In this document: positions 9,690 to 19,177 of the stretch, piece by piece
Position numbering within the stretch: the stretch's first letter is position 1
Layout of the letters: every line of letters begins with the position of its first letter
Assembly: GCA_002245855.1 (NCBI GenBank)
Contig: NOUX01000003.1
Coordinates: forward strand, 124,001 to 188,000
DNA: 64,000 nucleotides
Direction of reading: 5' to 3'
DNA from: Sphingobacterium cellulitidis
Lineage (GTDB): Bacteria > Bacteroidota > Bacteroidia > Sphingobacteriales > Sphingobacteriaceae
Notes under the pieces: generated by a model
Seen by the model: only the letters and a program-made list of their open reading frames with translations
Database searches by the model: none
What the model was told of the DNA's origin: nothing
Position numbers and translations under genes: made by a program

Positions 9690-10574
9690 TTACCCCTGCA
9701 TCAATTCATTAAAATGCTTCTTAATATTGGCTGCTATTTTATCGATAGGTAAATCATCTGAATCACCTCCAAATGGTTCTTCAATGGACTCACCAATCAT
9801 TTCTAAAGTAGCCAATACATAGAAGATAAATGGAACTGCAGCAACAACAAAATACCCCATTGAAAATACTAACCCTATTGGCAGTGTAACTGTATACAAT
9901 ACTATAAAGGTCTTAATAAAAGCACTATAACCCAATGGAATCGGAGTGTTCTTTATTCTTTCGCATGCACCAGTGATTTCTGTTAGTGATGTAAGTTCTT
10001 TGTTAAGAACAATCAGTTGATCTCCAGTAATTTTACCCTCGGCATAGAGGATGTTTGTCTTTTTATATATTAATCCCGCAACTTGGTTGGGACCATGCTT
10101 TTTTTCATCCAAATCCTTCAATTCCGGATGCTCTACCTCGTCTAACATAAACTTCGTATAGTCTGACCGGAGATAATTAAATAAAGTCTCTGCAAATAGA
10201 GGAATAGATTTCTTATAAAAACTACGACTTACCTTATCTTCAGGAGATAAAAACGCATTTAATTTAATAGCTAAGGTCCGGCTGCTATTTGTTAATGCAC
10301 CCCATTGTTTCCTGGCTTCCCACCAGCGATCATATGCTGTATTCGTCCTGAAAACCAAGAGTAAGGATAATACAAACCCTAAAAGATTATGAACAGTCGT
10401 AATATTTCGCATCCATGTCCGATCGGATAACTTTAAATATTCTAACTCCCAATATGCTAATGCCCAGGATACCAAAACCGAAATTATTAAGTAGGGAAGT
10501 AGACGCTTGAAAATTTTACTGTTGTGTAAATAAGATATGGTTTTAAACCAGTCCTTGGGGTTGTAAACAATCAT
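9690..10574 (-). CDS. Bestrophin-family (UPF0187) ion channel
   Basis: A 294-residue membrane protein of the bacterial bestrophin family, pentameric anion or cation channels. Family marks are the N-terminal MIVYNPKDWF, LGFVLSLLLVFRTNTAYDRWWEARK (first part of the pore-lining helix and the conserved RTN-AYDRWWEAR element) and the Glu-rich late segment ESIEEPFGGDSDDLPID. The ATG at 10574 is chosen because family proteins begin close to this point; a longer frame to 10649 would run into the divergent lysozyme gene. The ion it carries cannot be read from the sequence. Confidence 0.9.
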   Translation of the reverse strand: MIVYNPKDWFKTISYLHNSKIFKRLLPYLIISVLVSWALAYWELEYLKLSDRTWMRNITTVHNLLGFVLSLLLVFRTNTAYDRWWEARKQWGALTNSSRTLAIKLNAFLSPEDKVSRSFYKKSIPLFAETLFNYLRSDYTKFMLDEVEHPELKDLDEKKHGPNQVAGLIYKKTNILYAEGKITGDQLIVLNKELTSLTEITGACERIKNTPIPLGYSAFIKTFIVLYTVTLPIGLVFSMGYFVVAAVPFIFYVLATLEMIGESIEEPFGGDSDDLPIDKIAANIKKHFNELMQG

Positions 10575-10623
10575 TGAATATTTTTTTTGACTATAACCTT
10601 GAAATAGCCTATTTTCACGCAAT

Positions 10624-11469
10624 ATGACAAAAAACCGCAAAACAGTCAAGAAAAAAGTTGTCTCTGAAAAAGAGATTAATAGAAAATTACTGTTTTGGAG
10701 TATTGCATTACCCGTATTATTGGTGATAGCAATTTTTGCTTGGCAACATCGGGCAGGATTATCCTATCTGATGATAAAATGGTTTGAGAAAGACAAAATG
10801 GTTGCCGAAGATAATAGCAAATTTGATATCCGTAATATTGAATTGATGCGAAGACATAATGATAAAATCTTTGGAATCGATGTCTCGCAATACCAGGGAA
10901 ACATTTCCTGGACTGAAGTCCTGACCATTAACGATGAATTCCCAATCGATTTTATTTATATAAGAGCTACGATGGGTGAAAAGGCTAAAGACAGTAAATT
11001 CAAACAGAATTGGAAAGAAGTCAAAAATAGAAATAAGCTTAGAGGAGCTTATCATTATTTCCGACCTAATGAAAACTCAATAAAACAAGCCAATAATTTT
11101 ATTAAAACCGTTGAATTAGAACCTGGAGACTTACCTCCTGTATTGGATATTGAAGAAATGCCAAGAAATCAATCTATGGATAGTTTAAAAACAGGGCTCA
11201 AAAGATGGTTAACGGTCGTGGAAAAACATTATGAAATAAAACCTGTTCTATACTCAGGAGATAAATACTTCGCGGATTTCCTCGAAAAAGAATTTGCAGA
11301 CTATACCTTATGGATTGCCAACTATAATTTCTGGATTGAAAAACCAAAAAAACACTGGAATTTTTGGCAATTCTCAGAAAAAGGTACAGTAAAAGGTATC
11401 AAAGGACCTGTAGATCTTAATCTCTTTAATGGTAATATTGAAGAACTCGAAAAACTTAGCTTAGAATAA
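10624..11469 (+). CDS. Membrane-anchored GH25 lysozyme-like muramidase
   Basis: A 281-residue protein with a basic N-terminus, one TM helix (about residues 22-41) and a GH25 domain, which cleaves the MurNAc-GlcNAc bond of peptidoglycan. The first acidic residue is Asp86 in FGIDVSQYQGNISW; the catalytic pair DxE is Asp175/Glu177 in VLDIEEM. LRGAYHYFRP and WIANYNFW also fit GH25. A single N-terminal anchor with a periplasmic domain suggests cell-wall turnover rather than secretion. It is divergent from the bestrophin gene with only about 50 nt between the starts. Confidence 0.93.
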   Translation: MTKNRKTVKKKVVSEKEINRKLLFWSIALPVLLVIAIFAWQHRAGLSYLMIKWFEKDKMVAEDNSKFDIRNIELMRRHNDKIFGIDVSQYQGNISWTEVLTINDEFPIDFIYIRATMGEKAKDSKFKQNWKEVKNRNKLRGAYHYFRPNENSIKQANNFIKTVELEPGDLPPVLDIEEMPRNQSMDSLKTGLKRWLTVVEKHYEIKPVLYSGDKYFADFLEKEFADYTLWIANYNFWIEKPKKHWNFWQFSEKGTVKGIKGPVDLNLFNGNIEELEKLSLE

Positions 11470-11564
11470 AATCTTAGGATTGGACATCAGTATTTTTGTT
11501 CCTAAATTTATACCATAAAATTTTTAATCTTGGATTTCATTCTAAATATTAAACACGAATAATA

Positions 11565-11861
11565 ATGGCCTCATTTAACGAAATATTACAAAAGAATTCA
11601 TTGGTTTTGATTGATTTCTCCGCTGCTTGGTGTGGACCTTGCCAAATGCTTGCCCCAATTCTGAAAGAAGTAAAAGATGAAATGGGTGATAAACTTTCTA
11701 TTATTAAAATTGATATCGATAAAAATCAAACCGTCGCCAATAAATTTCATGTCCAAGGGGTACCAACTCTAATTTTATACAAAGATGGTAACCAAGTTTG
11801 GAGACAAAGTGGATTACAACCGAAACATGAGTTGATCAAAATTATTAATTCATTCTCTTAA
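11565..11861 (+). CDS. trxA: Thioredoxin
   Basis: A 98-residue thioredoxin with the WCGPC active site at residues 22-26 and the cis-proline loop VQGVPTLILYKDG. It is a cytoplasmic disulfide reductase, slightly shorter than E. coli thioredoxin. It is a possible reductant for the two-cysteine GPx at 1402, although the genes are 10 kb apart. It is followed by a perfect 23-bp hairpin and stands as its own transcription unit. Confidence 0.95.
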   Translation: MASFNEILQKNSLVLIDFSAAWCGPCQMLAPILKEVKDEMGDKLSIIKIDIDKNQTVANKFHVQGVPTLILYKDGNQVWRQSGLQPKHELIKIINSFS

Positions 11862-11911
11862 CATATCAATCTGAATTAGATAGTAATTAAATCTTACTAC
11901 TGATCAAATTG

Positions 11912-11960
11912 AATCAAAAAAGGAAAGCAGATACTCAGTATCTGCTTTCCTTTTTTGATT
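11912..11960. terminator. Bidirectional terminator between trxA and the CBS-domain gene
   Basis: Perfect 23-bp arms around a TCA loop, with A-tract and T-tract at the outer ends, between convergent genes. Confidence 0.9.
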
Positions 11961-11970
11961 ATGCTTATGC

Positions 11971-13290
11971 CTAATCTATATTGGCAGTTTCGTCATTGGA
12001 GGGGTCCTTCACTTTTAAGCTCAATTTATCGATACGATGACCATCCATATCTAGAACTTCAAATTCCAGGTTTTTATAAATAACTTTTTCACCTTCCTCC
12101 GGAATATGATCCAATAATAAAAAGACTAATCCAGCAACTGTTGTTAAATTGCCTATTTCATCTTCATCATCTTCTGTTAGATCCAAATGAAACATTTCAA
12201 TAAAATCATCTAACTGAAAACTTCCATCAATCACATAGGTGCCATCTTCTCGTTTTCGGATGGTCTTCTTTTCTTCTGTCTCGGGTGAATCAAAACCTCC
12301 AACTAAGGAGGCAACAATATCTGTCATGGTAATAATCCCTTGTGGACTCCCGTATTCATCCACGACAACCGCCTGTAATACCTTTGACATCTTTAATGTT
12401 TGCAAAACATTATAGGCATAAGTGTTTTCATTAACAAATGGAATAGGAGTGACTAACTTACTCAAATCCATCTCCTTGGTGGTCAGATATTCTTTTAATA
12501 AAGTCTTGACATGAACCAAACCTATTACATGATCAAAATTCCCATCACAAACAGGGTATTCGGTATGCTCATCAGCAATGATACACGCTTTATTTTCATC
12601 AAAGGTATCTTGGATATCAAGATAGGTAATCTTACTTCGATGAACCATTAAATTAATGGCCTTTTTATCACCTAAACTCAAGACCCGATCCACCATATCA
12701 TGCTCAATCCCTTCAATCGCACCACTATCAACTCCCTCATCAACCAAGGCTTTGATCTCTTCCTCCGTAACAGCATTCTGATTGACCTTGATATTTAACA
12801 TCTTAACAATGAACTCCGTCGAAACACTTAACAACCATACAAATGGTTTCACAATTTTACTTAGGACATTCATCGGTACTGAAATAAACGATGCATATTT
12901 TTCTGGTATCGCCATTCCAATCCGCTTGGGAACTAATTCCCCAATAATTAATGATAAATAAGTGATGATTAATACAACAAGTAAAACAGAAACCTGGGTG
13001 CTATAAGGTGCCAAAGCCTCTATTTTGTTAAGTTGCTCAGCAATATAAACCGATATGGTACCTCCAGAAAAGAATCCCGTAAGAATCCCGATCAGGGTAA
13101 TCCCAATTTGAACCGTTGATAAAAAATTATTTGGATTTTCTTTTAACTGTAAGGCTGTCCGAGCACCTTTGTTTTTGGAACTCGCGGCTTGTAATCTCGC
13201 CTTTCTACTCGATACAATCGCTATCTCTGAGGCTGATAGGATTCCATTTAAAACTATTAAAATAAGAATTATTACTATTTCCGTGACCAT
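11971..13290 (-). CDS. CNNM/CorC-type protein (DUF21-CBS-CorC_HlyC), hemolysin-family annotation
   Basis: A 439-residue membrane protein with the CNNM domain order. The N-terminal DUF21 transmembrane domain spans about residues 1-190 (LNGILSASEIAIVSSRKARL, IGELVPKRIGMAIPEKYA). A CBS pair (about 200-340) follows with PVCDGNFDHVIGLVHVKTLL and VVVDEYGSPQGIITMTDIVASLVG. The C-terminal CorC_HlyC domain includes DGTYVIDGSFQLDDFIEMF and ends in HRIDKLSLKV. Relatives are linked to magnesium or cobalt efflux; the 'hemolysin' label is historical and I see no toxin features. It is a single gene. Confidence 0.92.
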   Translation of the reverse strand: MVTEIVIILILIVLNGILSASEIAIVSSRKARLQAASSKNKGARTALQLKENPNNFLSTVQIGITLIGILTGFFSGGTISVYIAEQLNKIEALAPYSTQVSVLLVVLIITYLSLIIGELVPKRIGMAIPEKYASFISVPMNVLSKIVKPFVWLLSVSTEFIVKMLNIKVNQNAVTEEEIKALVDEGVDSGAIEGIEHDMVDRVLSLGDKKAINLMVHRSKITYLDIQDTFDENKACIIADEHTEYPVCDGNFDHVIGLVHVKTLLKEYLTTKEMDLSKLVTPIPFVNENTYAYNVLQTLKMSKVLQAVVVDEYGSPQGIITMTDIVASLVGGFDSPETEEKKTIRKREDGTYVIDGSFQLDDFIEMFHLDLTEDDEDEIGNLTTVAGLVFLLLDHIPEEGEKVIYKNLEFEVLDMDGHRIDKLSLKVKDPSNDETANID

Positions 13291-13491
13291 ATGGTATTAA
13301 ATACGCTATTCTTCTAGCAAATTACGAAATTTTCTTCTCAATGATGGATTAAAATTTATTTAAAAGCAAGTCAACAACCAGCAATTAATACTTTTTTTTA
13401 ATTGAATTGTTTTTTATTATGCAACCGTTTGATTATAAAAAAGATTTTATTTATTGATTCCTATTATTGATATTGCATTCAGATACATACT

Positions 13492-14628
13492 ATGTTGAAT
13501 GAATTTGAAATAATGTCAACCAAAAAAACTGAAAATAGCATCAAAGCGGCGAAGAATTTTAAACTTGAAGGTGAAATCATAGACTCGGTCCCTTTTGGAT
13601 CAGGCCATATTAATGATACCTTCAAAATTACAACCAGTAGCCCCCTAAATAACCTTTATTTATTGCAACGTATTAACCATCATATCTTCCAAAATGTAGA
13701 TGGTCTTATGAATAATATTGAATGCGTTTGTAATCATTTAAAGAAAAAATTAGCCCATTTGGGTGAAAATGAAGTACTTAAAAGAACAATGACTATCGTG
13801 CAAACATTGGATAATAAAAATTATTTCCAAGATGATAATGGCGATTATTGGAGAGTATTTCATTTAATTCCCAATACCCGGTCCTATGATATCCTTGAAA
13901 CCCAAGAACAAGCTTACTCCGGTGGAATGGCTTTCGGCCAATTTCAAAAGCAATTGAGTGACCTCGACCCCCAAAATATTGTAGAAATATTGCCTAATTT
14001 CCATAATATTGAATTTAGACTTAACAATCTAAGAGAATCTATAAAAAATAACCCAGTCAATAGAGTAGAGGCTGTGCAACCGCTTCTAGATTATATCTTT
14101 GAGCGTGAAGAAAAAATGAGAACTGTCCTTGAATTAGGCCGCTCAAATTTGCTCCCTCTAAGAATTACTCACAATGATACCAAATTCAATAATGTATTGT
14201 TGGATGCAAATGATAAGGTGCAATGTGTGATCGATTTGGATACCGTAATGCCTGGTTATGTAGCTTATGATTTTGGTGACGCCATCCGAACCATAATTAA
14301 TTCAGCCGCTGAAGATGAAGCTGATGTCTCTAAAATTGTTCTCAATATACCACTCTTTCAATCTTTTGCCGCTGGTTATTTATCTGAAGCCAAAGAGTTT
14401 TTAACGGATACAGAAATAGATTCATTAATCCCGGCAGTGCATTTATTACCGTACATGCAAGCTGTTAGATTCTTGACTGATTATATCAATGGTGATACCT
14501 ATTATAAAATTGCTTACCCCGAACACAACCTTGTCCGTACTAAAGCTCAATTAAAATTGGTGCATGAACTCGAAATAAATCACGATAAATTAACCGCTAT
14601 ATTAGCTGAGAATCTAATGTCTAAATAA
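13492..14628 (+). CDS. Phosphotransferase-fold sugar kinase (NahK/N-acetylhexosamine 1-kinase-like)
   Basis: A 378-residue kinase of the aminoglycoside phosphotransferase/choline kinase fold. FGSGHINDTFKI (residues 35-46) is the glycine-rich loop and LLQRINHHIFQNVDGLMNNI is typical of the NahK-type clade. The catalytic loop is THNDTKFNNVLLD (Asp229, Asn234) and the metal site is VIDLDTVMPG (Asp248/Asp250). The likely reaction is phosphorylation of a hexose or N-acetylhexosamine at C1; the exact sugar is inference. Met8 (13513) is an alternative start. The next gene begins 1 nt after its stop, so the two are cotranscribed. Confidence 0.85.
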   Translation: MLNEFEIMSTKKTENSIKAAKNFKLEGEIIDSVPFGSGHINDTFKITTSSPLNNLYLLQRINHHIFQNVDGLMNNIECVCNHLKKKLAHLGENEVLKRTMTIVQTLDNKNYFQDDNGDYWRVFHLIPNTRSYDILETQEQAYSGGMAFGQFQKQLSDLDPQNIVEILPNFHNIEFRLNNLRESIKNNPVNRVEAVQPLLDYIFEREEKMRTVLELGRSNLLPLRITHNDTKFNNVLLDANDKVQCVIDLDTVMPGYVAYDFGDAIRTIINSAAEDEADVSKIVLNIPLFQSFAAGYLSEAKEFLTDTEIDSLIPAVHLLPYMQAVRFLTDYINGDTYYKIAYPEHNLVRTKAQLKLVHELEINHDKLTAILAENLMSK

Positions 14629-14629
14629 C

Positions 14630-15268
14630 ATGAAAGAACTCTTAGTAAAAAAAGTCAATCTCGATAGTACAAACTTAAATTATCCTAGTTTAGCTAATGA
14701 ATTAGCTGAACTCGAGTGGAATGCTATTGATCAAAGCCCTTGGAAACAAGAATTTCCGGTAAACCCTGAAGCTAAATTTCAAATTGCTTATGATAGTCAA
14801 TCGATTATCTTGCATTATGAAATTACTGAAGAATTTGTCAAAGCCCAGTATATCAGACCAAATGAAAATATTTGGGAAGATAGTTGTGTAGAGTTCTTTA
14901 TTTCTTTTGATCAAGGTAAGACCTATTATAATGCTGAATTTAATGTCTTAGGGACAGGACTGATTGGATATGGCTCTTCAGACAAAGAAAATAGAAATAG
15001 ATTGACCGCTGAGGATATATTAAAGGTTAATACCTTCACGCAGGTGAAAAATATCAATGGGATAAAAACCTGGAATATCATTCTGACTTATCCATTTTCA
15101 TTATTTGCTATGACTTCTGAACAATTATCCGGCTCATCAGCAACAGCTAACTTTTATAAATGTGGGGATAGCCTTCCTAATCCTCATTTTGTAGCTTGGA
15201 ATAATATCGATTTCCCTAAACCAAACTTTCACTTACCTGAGTTTTTTGGGAAAATAAATTTTGAATAA
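14630..15268 (+). CDS. CBM9-like (DOMON-type) carbohydrate-binding protein
   Basis: A 212-residue single-domain protein resembling family 9 carbohydrate-binding modules. The signs are FQIAYDSQSIILHYEITEE, ENIWEDSCVEFFISFDQG and YYNAEFNVLGTGLIGYGS, with a C-terminal WNNIDFPKPNFHLPEFFG. No signal peptide is visible, which is usual for stand-alone CBM9-like proteins in Bacteroidota. Direct coupling to the sugar kinase suggests a shared carbohydrate ligand, but no enzymatic role is evident. Confidence 0.85.
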   Translation: MKELLVKKVNLDSTNLNYPSLANELAELEWNAIDQSPWKQEFPVNPEAKFQIAYDSQSIILHYEITEEFVKAQYIRPNENIWEDSCVEFFISFDQGKTYYNAEFNVLGTGLIGYGSSDKENRNRLTAEDILKVNTFTQVKNINGIKTWNIILTYPFSLFAMTSEQLSGSSATANFYKCGDSLPNPHFVAWNNIDFPKPNFHLPEFFGKINFE

Positions 15269-15305
15269 AAAATATCGGCAAGTTGAATTGGGGTTCAGCT
15301 TGCCG
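15263..15305 (-). terminator. Terminator after the FMN reductase gene
   Basis: CGGCAAG/CTTGCCG extended by TGAA/TTCA with one G-U wobble and a 6-nt loop; on the minus strand it is followed by ATATTTTTTATTC. It lies between convergent genes. Confidence 0.75.
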
Positions 15306-15341
15306 ACCTACATACATTTACCCATTACTATAAGGGTCCTA

Positions 15342-15896
15342 TTATAAAAACTTTTCTATCCATTCCTTATATGCTGCCATAAAGGAATCCAAGAATTTCT
15401 GACAATCTTTATTTACCAATTTTCCCGAATCATCAAAATTTGAAGCCACATTTCCAATATAGGCTTCTGGCTGTGCCATCGCAGGTACATTGATAAAAAC
15501 TAAGGATTGCCGTAAATGGTGATTAGCACCAAAGCCACCAATACCGCCAATCGATGAACTGATAACAGCCCCCGGTTTTCCATCCCATACATTCTTTCCA
15601 TAGGGACGTGAGGCTACATCAATCGCATTTTTTAATACGCCAGAAACTCCACGATTATATTCCGGTGTCACAAATAATACTGCGTCCAAGGAAGAAACTA
15701 CCTTCCGGAATTCTACATACTCGGATGGTGGATTCCCCTGATCTAGATCTTCATTGTAAAAAGGTAGTTGTCCTATTTCAATAATACTTAAATCATAACC
15801 TGAAAGGGAAGCAGATATTAAATAATTCGCAATCTTCCGATTAAAAGATTCCTTTCTCAAACTCCCTACAAATATTCCAATTTTTTTATTTGCCAT
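15342..15896 (-). CDS. NADPH-dependent FMN reductase family oxidoreductase
   Basis: A 184-residue flavodoxin-fold protein. The FMN phosphate loop is GSLRKESFNRKIA near the N-terminus, and TPEYNRGVSGVLKNAIDVAS is the family signature. SSSIGGIGGFGANHHLRQSL completes the flavin pocket. Relatives reduce quinones, chromate or azo compounds using NADPH; the physiological substrate here is unknown. It is cytoplasmic and stands alone, divergent from the repair helicase gene. Confidence 0.9.
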   Translation of the reverse strand: MANKKIGIFVGSLRKESFNRKIANYLISASLSGYDLSIIEIGQLPFYNEDLDQGNPPSEYVEFRKVVSSLDAVLFVTPEYNRGVSGVLKNAIDVASRPYGKNVWDGKPGAVISSSIGGIGGFGANHHLRQSLVFINVPAMAQPEAYIGNVASNFDDSGKLVNKDCQKFLDSFMAAYKEWIEKFL

Positions 15897-15979
15897 AATA
15901 TTTTCTTTGTTGTTAGTAATAACAATTTTCCTCCCAAAAAGTTATTTAGATATTTATTATTCTTATTTTCAAATCTTAC

Positions 15980-18427
15980 ATGGCTAAATTGTCTAACGAA
16001 TTTGCTGAAGTCTGGTTTTTTAACCAAGGTTGGAATGCCCACCAATTTCAAAAAGATTGTTGGGAGGCCATTATTGATGGTAAATCTGGAATCCTGAATG
16101 CACCTACTGGTTATGGTAAAACATTTGCCATTTGGTTTGGTATACTTGACCATTATTATTCCCAACAAAATAAACTACAATCTAAACCAACCAAAAAATC
16201 CCTTCATACCCTTTGGATCACTCCATTAAGAGCTTTATCCAAAGAAATATTTAAGGCTACAAAACAAGTCTCCCAAGACCTGGAATTAGATTATGATATC
16301 GAGCTTAGAACAGGAGACACTACTACAACAGAACGCCAAAAACAACGCAAAAACCCTCCCCAAGCCTTAATCACAACGCCTGAAAGTGTACATCTCATTT
16401 TGGCAACCAAAGAGGGGCAGGCTTATTTTAAAAACCTCGAGTTTATAGTGGTCGATGAATGGCATGAATTGCTTGGCTCTAAAAGAGGTGTCCTTATTGA
16501 ATTAGCGATAAGCAGATTGAAAGCAATTAATCCTAATCTCAAAATTTGGGGGATATCTGCAACGATTGGAAACCTGGAAGAAGCCAAACAAATATTATTG
16601 GGCCCCTATTCAAAAGGAACCTTAATAAAAGCTGATATTCATAAAAAACTAAGTATTCAAACCGTATTTCCTGATAATTTAGAAAAATTCCCCTGGGCAG
16701 GGCATCTTGGAATTAAGTTGTTAGATAAGGTCGTCGATATAATTAATCAATATCAAACAACCTTAATATTTACGAACACCAGGTCTCAAGCTGAGATATG
16801 GTACCAACAGATAATCACGTATTACCCTGAATTCGCAGGACTGCTGGCAATTCACCATGGATCATTGAGTGATGAAGTCCGTAATTGGGTGGAAGAAGCT
16901 CTCCACGAAGGAAAACTAAAAGCAGTCGTATGTACCAGTAGCCTGGATCTAGGTGTTGACTTTAGACCAGTAGACTGTGTAATCCAAATTGGATCGCCCA
17001 AAGGAATTGCTCGTTTTCTTCAACGTGCTGGCCGTTCTGGACATAGACCCGATGCAACTTCTATAATTTACTATGTCCCCACAAACTCATTGGAAATCAT
17101 TGAAGGTGATTCCCTAAAATTCGCAGTTAAAGAAAATATTGTGGAAAGCAGAATTCCATATATCCGTTCTTTTGATGTATTGATCCAATATCTCATGACG
17201 CTCGCAGTCGGGGATGGATTCTATGCCGATGAAATTTTACAAGAAGTAGCACAAACACATTGCTTCGAATCGATTACTCAAGAAGAATTTGACCAATGTA
17301 TGGCCTTATTGATACATGGTGGATCAACCTTACAAGCTTATGATGATTTTCATCGCTTGGTTTTAGTAGATGGGAAGTATAAGGTAACTTCTAGAAAATT
17401 AGCAATGCGACATAGACTATCCATTGGTGCAATAGTTTCAGATTTGATGATGCGGGTGAAATTTCTGTCTGGGAAGTACTTAGGATCAATTGAAGAATCT
17501 TTTATCTCAAAATTAAATATTGCTGATGTATTTTGGTTTTCAGGTAGACAACTCGAATTGGTCCAGATTATCGCTAATGATGCAATTGTAAAACCTTCTG
17601 AAAAAAAGAAAGGTGTGGTCCCTTCTTGGATGGGGGGAAGGTTTGCTATTTCTCCTGACTTAGGTGTTGCCATTCGGCATAGCTTTAAAAGCATCCATAA
17701 AACAACGGGGATTAGTCCTGAGATTAAATTCCTTAAACCTTTATTCAAAGAACAGGAAACGCTGTCCGCTTTACCTAAAGAAGATGAATTACTCGTCGAG
17801 TATATTAAAACTAAATATGGTTTCCACCTTTTCTTTTATCCCTTTGAAGGAAAACTCGTTCATGAAGGAATGGCACAAGTTATTGCCTATAGGCTCAGCC
17901 TAATGAAACCGGCAACTTTCTCCATCGCAACAAATGAATATGGAATTGAACTCCTCACGGATATTGACTTTTCTATCGACCAAAAATTACTAAATAAGTT
18001 ATTTAGCCCGATTAATTTACATCAGGATATTAATTCAGGAATAAATGTTCAAGAAATGGCAAGACGCCGGTTCCGGGATATTGCCGGAATAGCTGGTCTT
18101 ATTTTTCAAGGATTCCCAGGTAAACAAATGAAAAGTAAACACTTGCAAGCAAATGCAGGCTTGTTCTTTTCCGTCTTCTCCGAATATGACCCTTCAAACC
18201 TTCTTCTCCGTGAAGCTTATGATGAAGTGTTTGATTTTCAGCTTGAAGAAGGTCGTATGCAACTAGCATTTGACAGAATTAATAAGCATAAAATTATTTT
18301 TAGCAAGCCTCTCAAACTAACTCCTTTCGCTTTCCCTATATTTGCCGAATCTTTTAGGGAAAGATATTCAAATGAAGATTGGCAAAGCCGTCTTGAAAAA
18401 CTTAAAGATCAATTACTAGATGGCTAA
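15980..18427 (+). CDS. Ligase-associated DNA damage response DEXH-box helicase (Lhr-like)
   Basis: An 815-residue SF2 helicase. Walker A is APTGYGKT (residues 41-48), the DEXH box is DEWH (159-162), motif III is ISATIGNLEEA, motif IV is LIFTNTRSQAE and motif VI is LQRAGRSGHRPD. The long C-terminal part is of Lhr type. In many bacteria this helicase sits in a four-gene cluster with an ATP-dependent DNA ligase, a metallo-beta-lactamase-fold exonuclease and the phosphoesterase PdeM. Here only pdeM follows, with an 8-nt overlap; the ligase and exonuclease are absent from the window. Confidence 0.92.
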   Translation: MAKLSNEFAEVWFFNQGWNAHQFQKDCWEAIIDGKSGILNAPTGYGKTFAIWFGILDHYYSQQNKLQSKPTKKSLHTLWITPLRALSKEIFKATKQVSQDLELDYDIELRTGDTTTTERQKQRKNPPQALITTPESVHLILATKEGQAYFKNLEFIVVDEWHELLGSKRGVLIELAISRLKAINPNLKIWGISATIGNLEEAKQILLGPYSKGTLIKADIHKKLSIQTVFPDNLEKFPWAGHLGIKLLDKVVDIINQYQTTLIFTNTRSQAEIWYQQIITYYPEFAGLLAIHHGSLSDEVRNWVEEALHEGKLKAVVCTSSLDLGVDFRPVDCVIQIGSPKGIARFLQRAGRSGHRPDATSIIYYVPTNSLEIIEGDSLKFAVKENIVESRIPYIRSFDVLIQYLMTLAVGDGFYADEILQEVAQTHCFESITQEEFDQCMALLIHGGSTLQAYDDFHRLVLVDGKYKVTSRKLAMRHRLSIGAIVSDLMMRVKFLSGKYLGSIEESFISKLNIADVFWFSGRQLELVQIIANDAIVKPSEKKKGVVPSWMGGRFAISPDLGVAIRHSFKSIHKTTGISPEIKFLKPLFKEQETLSALPKEDELLVEYIKTKYGFHLFFYPFEGKLVHEGMAQVIAYRLSLMKPATFSIATNEYGIELLTDIDFSIDQKLLNKLFSPINLHQDINSGINVQEMARRRFRDIAGIAGLIFQGFPGKQMKSKHLQANAGLFFSVFSEYDPSNLLLREAYDEVFDFQLEEGRMQLAFDRINKHKIIFSKPLKLTPFAFPIFAESFRERYSNEDWQSRLEKLKDQLLDG

Positions 18428-19070
18428 ACGTATTGAATTAAATGGATTAGAAGTATTTTTGCTCGCTCAAAAAGTTATCTATATACCCAAATACTTTATG
18501 TTGATCATTTCTGATTGGCATTTGGGAAAATTAAACCATTTTAGAAAAGAAGGTCTCTTTGTTCCTGCACCAGCAATTGAAGAAGAATTCGAAAACTTAA
18601 ACCTACTCATTCAAAATCTTGACCTAAAGGAAATCGTATTCCTAGGTGACCTATTTCATTCCGATTGGAATTCCGATTGGGAAAAATTAAAAACCTATAT
18701 CAACACCATCAGCAATCAATCTATCTCCTGTACTTTGACAAAAGGAAATCATGACATCCTGACTCAATCCCATTTTCAAAATTTGAATTTGAAAATCAGA
18801 GAAAGTATTATCCTCTCTGAAGGTATAGTGTTATCTCATGAACCATTTAATGATCTACCTGATTACATGTATAACATCGTGGGACATATCCATCCTGGAT
18901 GTTTAATCGAAACTTCAGCAAGACAGTCCTTCCGTTTGCCTTGTTTCTTCCTCCAAAATAAAGTCCTCACAATGCCAGCATTTGGTAAATATACAGGCCT
19001 ACATTTGGTGAAAAAAGAAAAAAATAACCGAATCTTTGCAGTTGTAAAAGACAGTGTAATAGAAGTTTAA
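18420..19070 (+). CDS. pdeM: Ligase-associated DNA damage response endonuclease PdeM
   Basis: A 216-residue calcineurin-like metallophosphoesterase. Metal-binding motifs appear in order: SDWHLGK, FLGDLFHSDW, TKGNHDI, LSHEP and GHIHPG. It overlaps the Lhr-like helicase gene by 8 nt, so the two are probably translated together. Family knowledge places PdeM as the nuclease partner of that helicase in DNA repair. There is no signal peptide. Start at ATG 18420. Confidence 0.92.
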   Translation: MAKRIELNGLEVFLLAQKVIYIPKYFMLIISDWHLGKLNHFRKEGLFVPAPAIEEEFENLNLLIQNLDLKEIVFLGDLFHSDWNSDWEKLKTYINTISNQSISCTLTKGNHDILTQSHFQNLNLKIRESIILSEGIVLSHEPFNDLPDYMYNIVGHIHPGCLIETSARQSFRLPCFFLQNKVLTMPAFGKYTGLHLVKKEKNNRIFAVVKDSVIEV

Positions 19071-19177
19071 TTTTATTCTTCCTTATTGTATTAACAATTT
19101 TATCTCTTATCTTAGATTTATTAAATTGCTAAAGCGGTTTATCAAAATTTCTATTAACCTATTTTATTCTGAAAAGC

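Noticed and set aside
10610..10617. TATTTTCA with TTTG 20 bp upstream as the promoter of the GH25 gene
   Set aside because: The start codon follows within 7 nt, leaving no room for a leader, and the -7 match is imperfect.
15866..16168. Minus-strand 100-residue frame over the helicase start
   Set aside because: It overlaps two real genes, has no conserved features and would require antisense coding.
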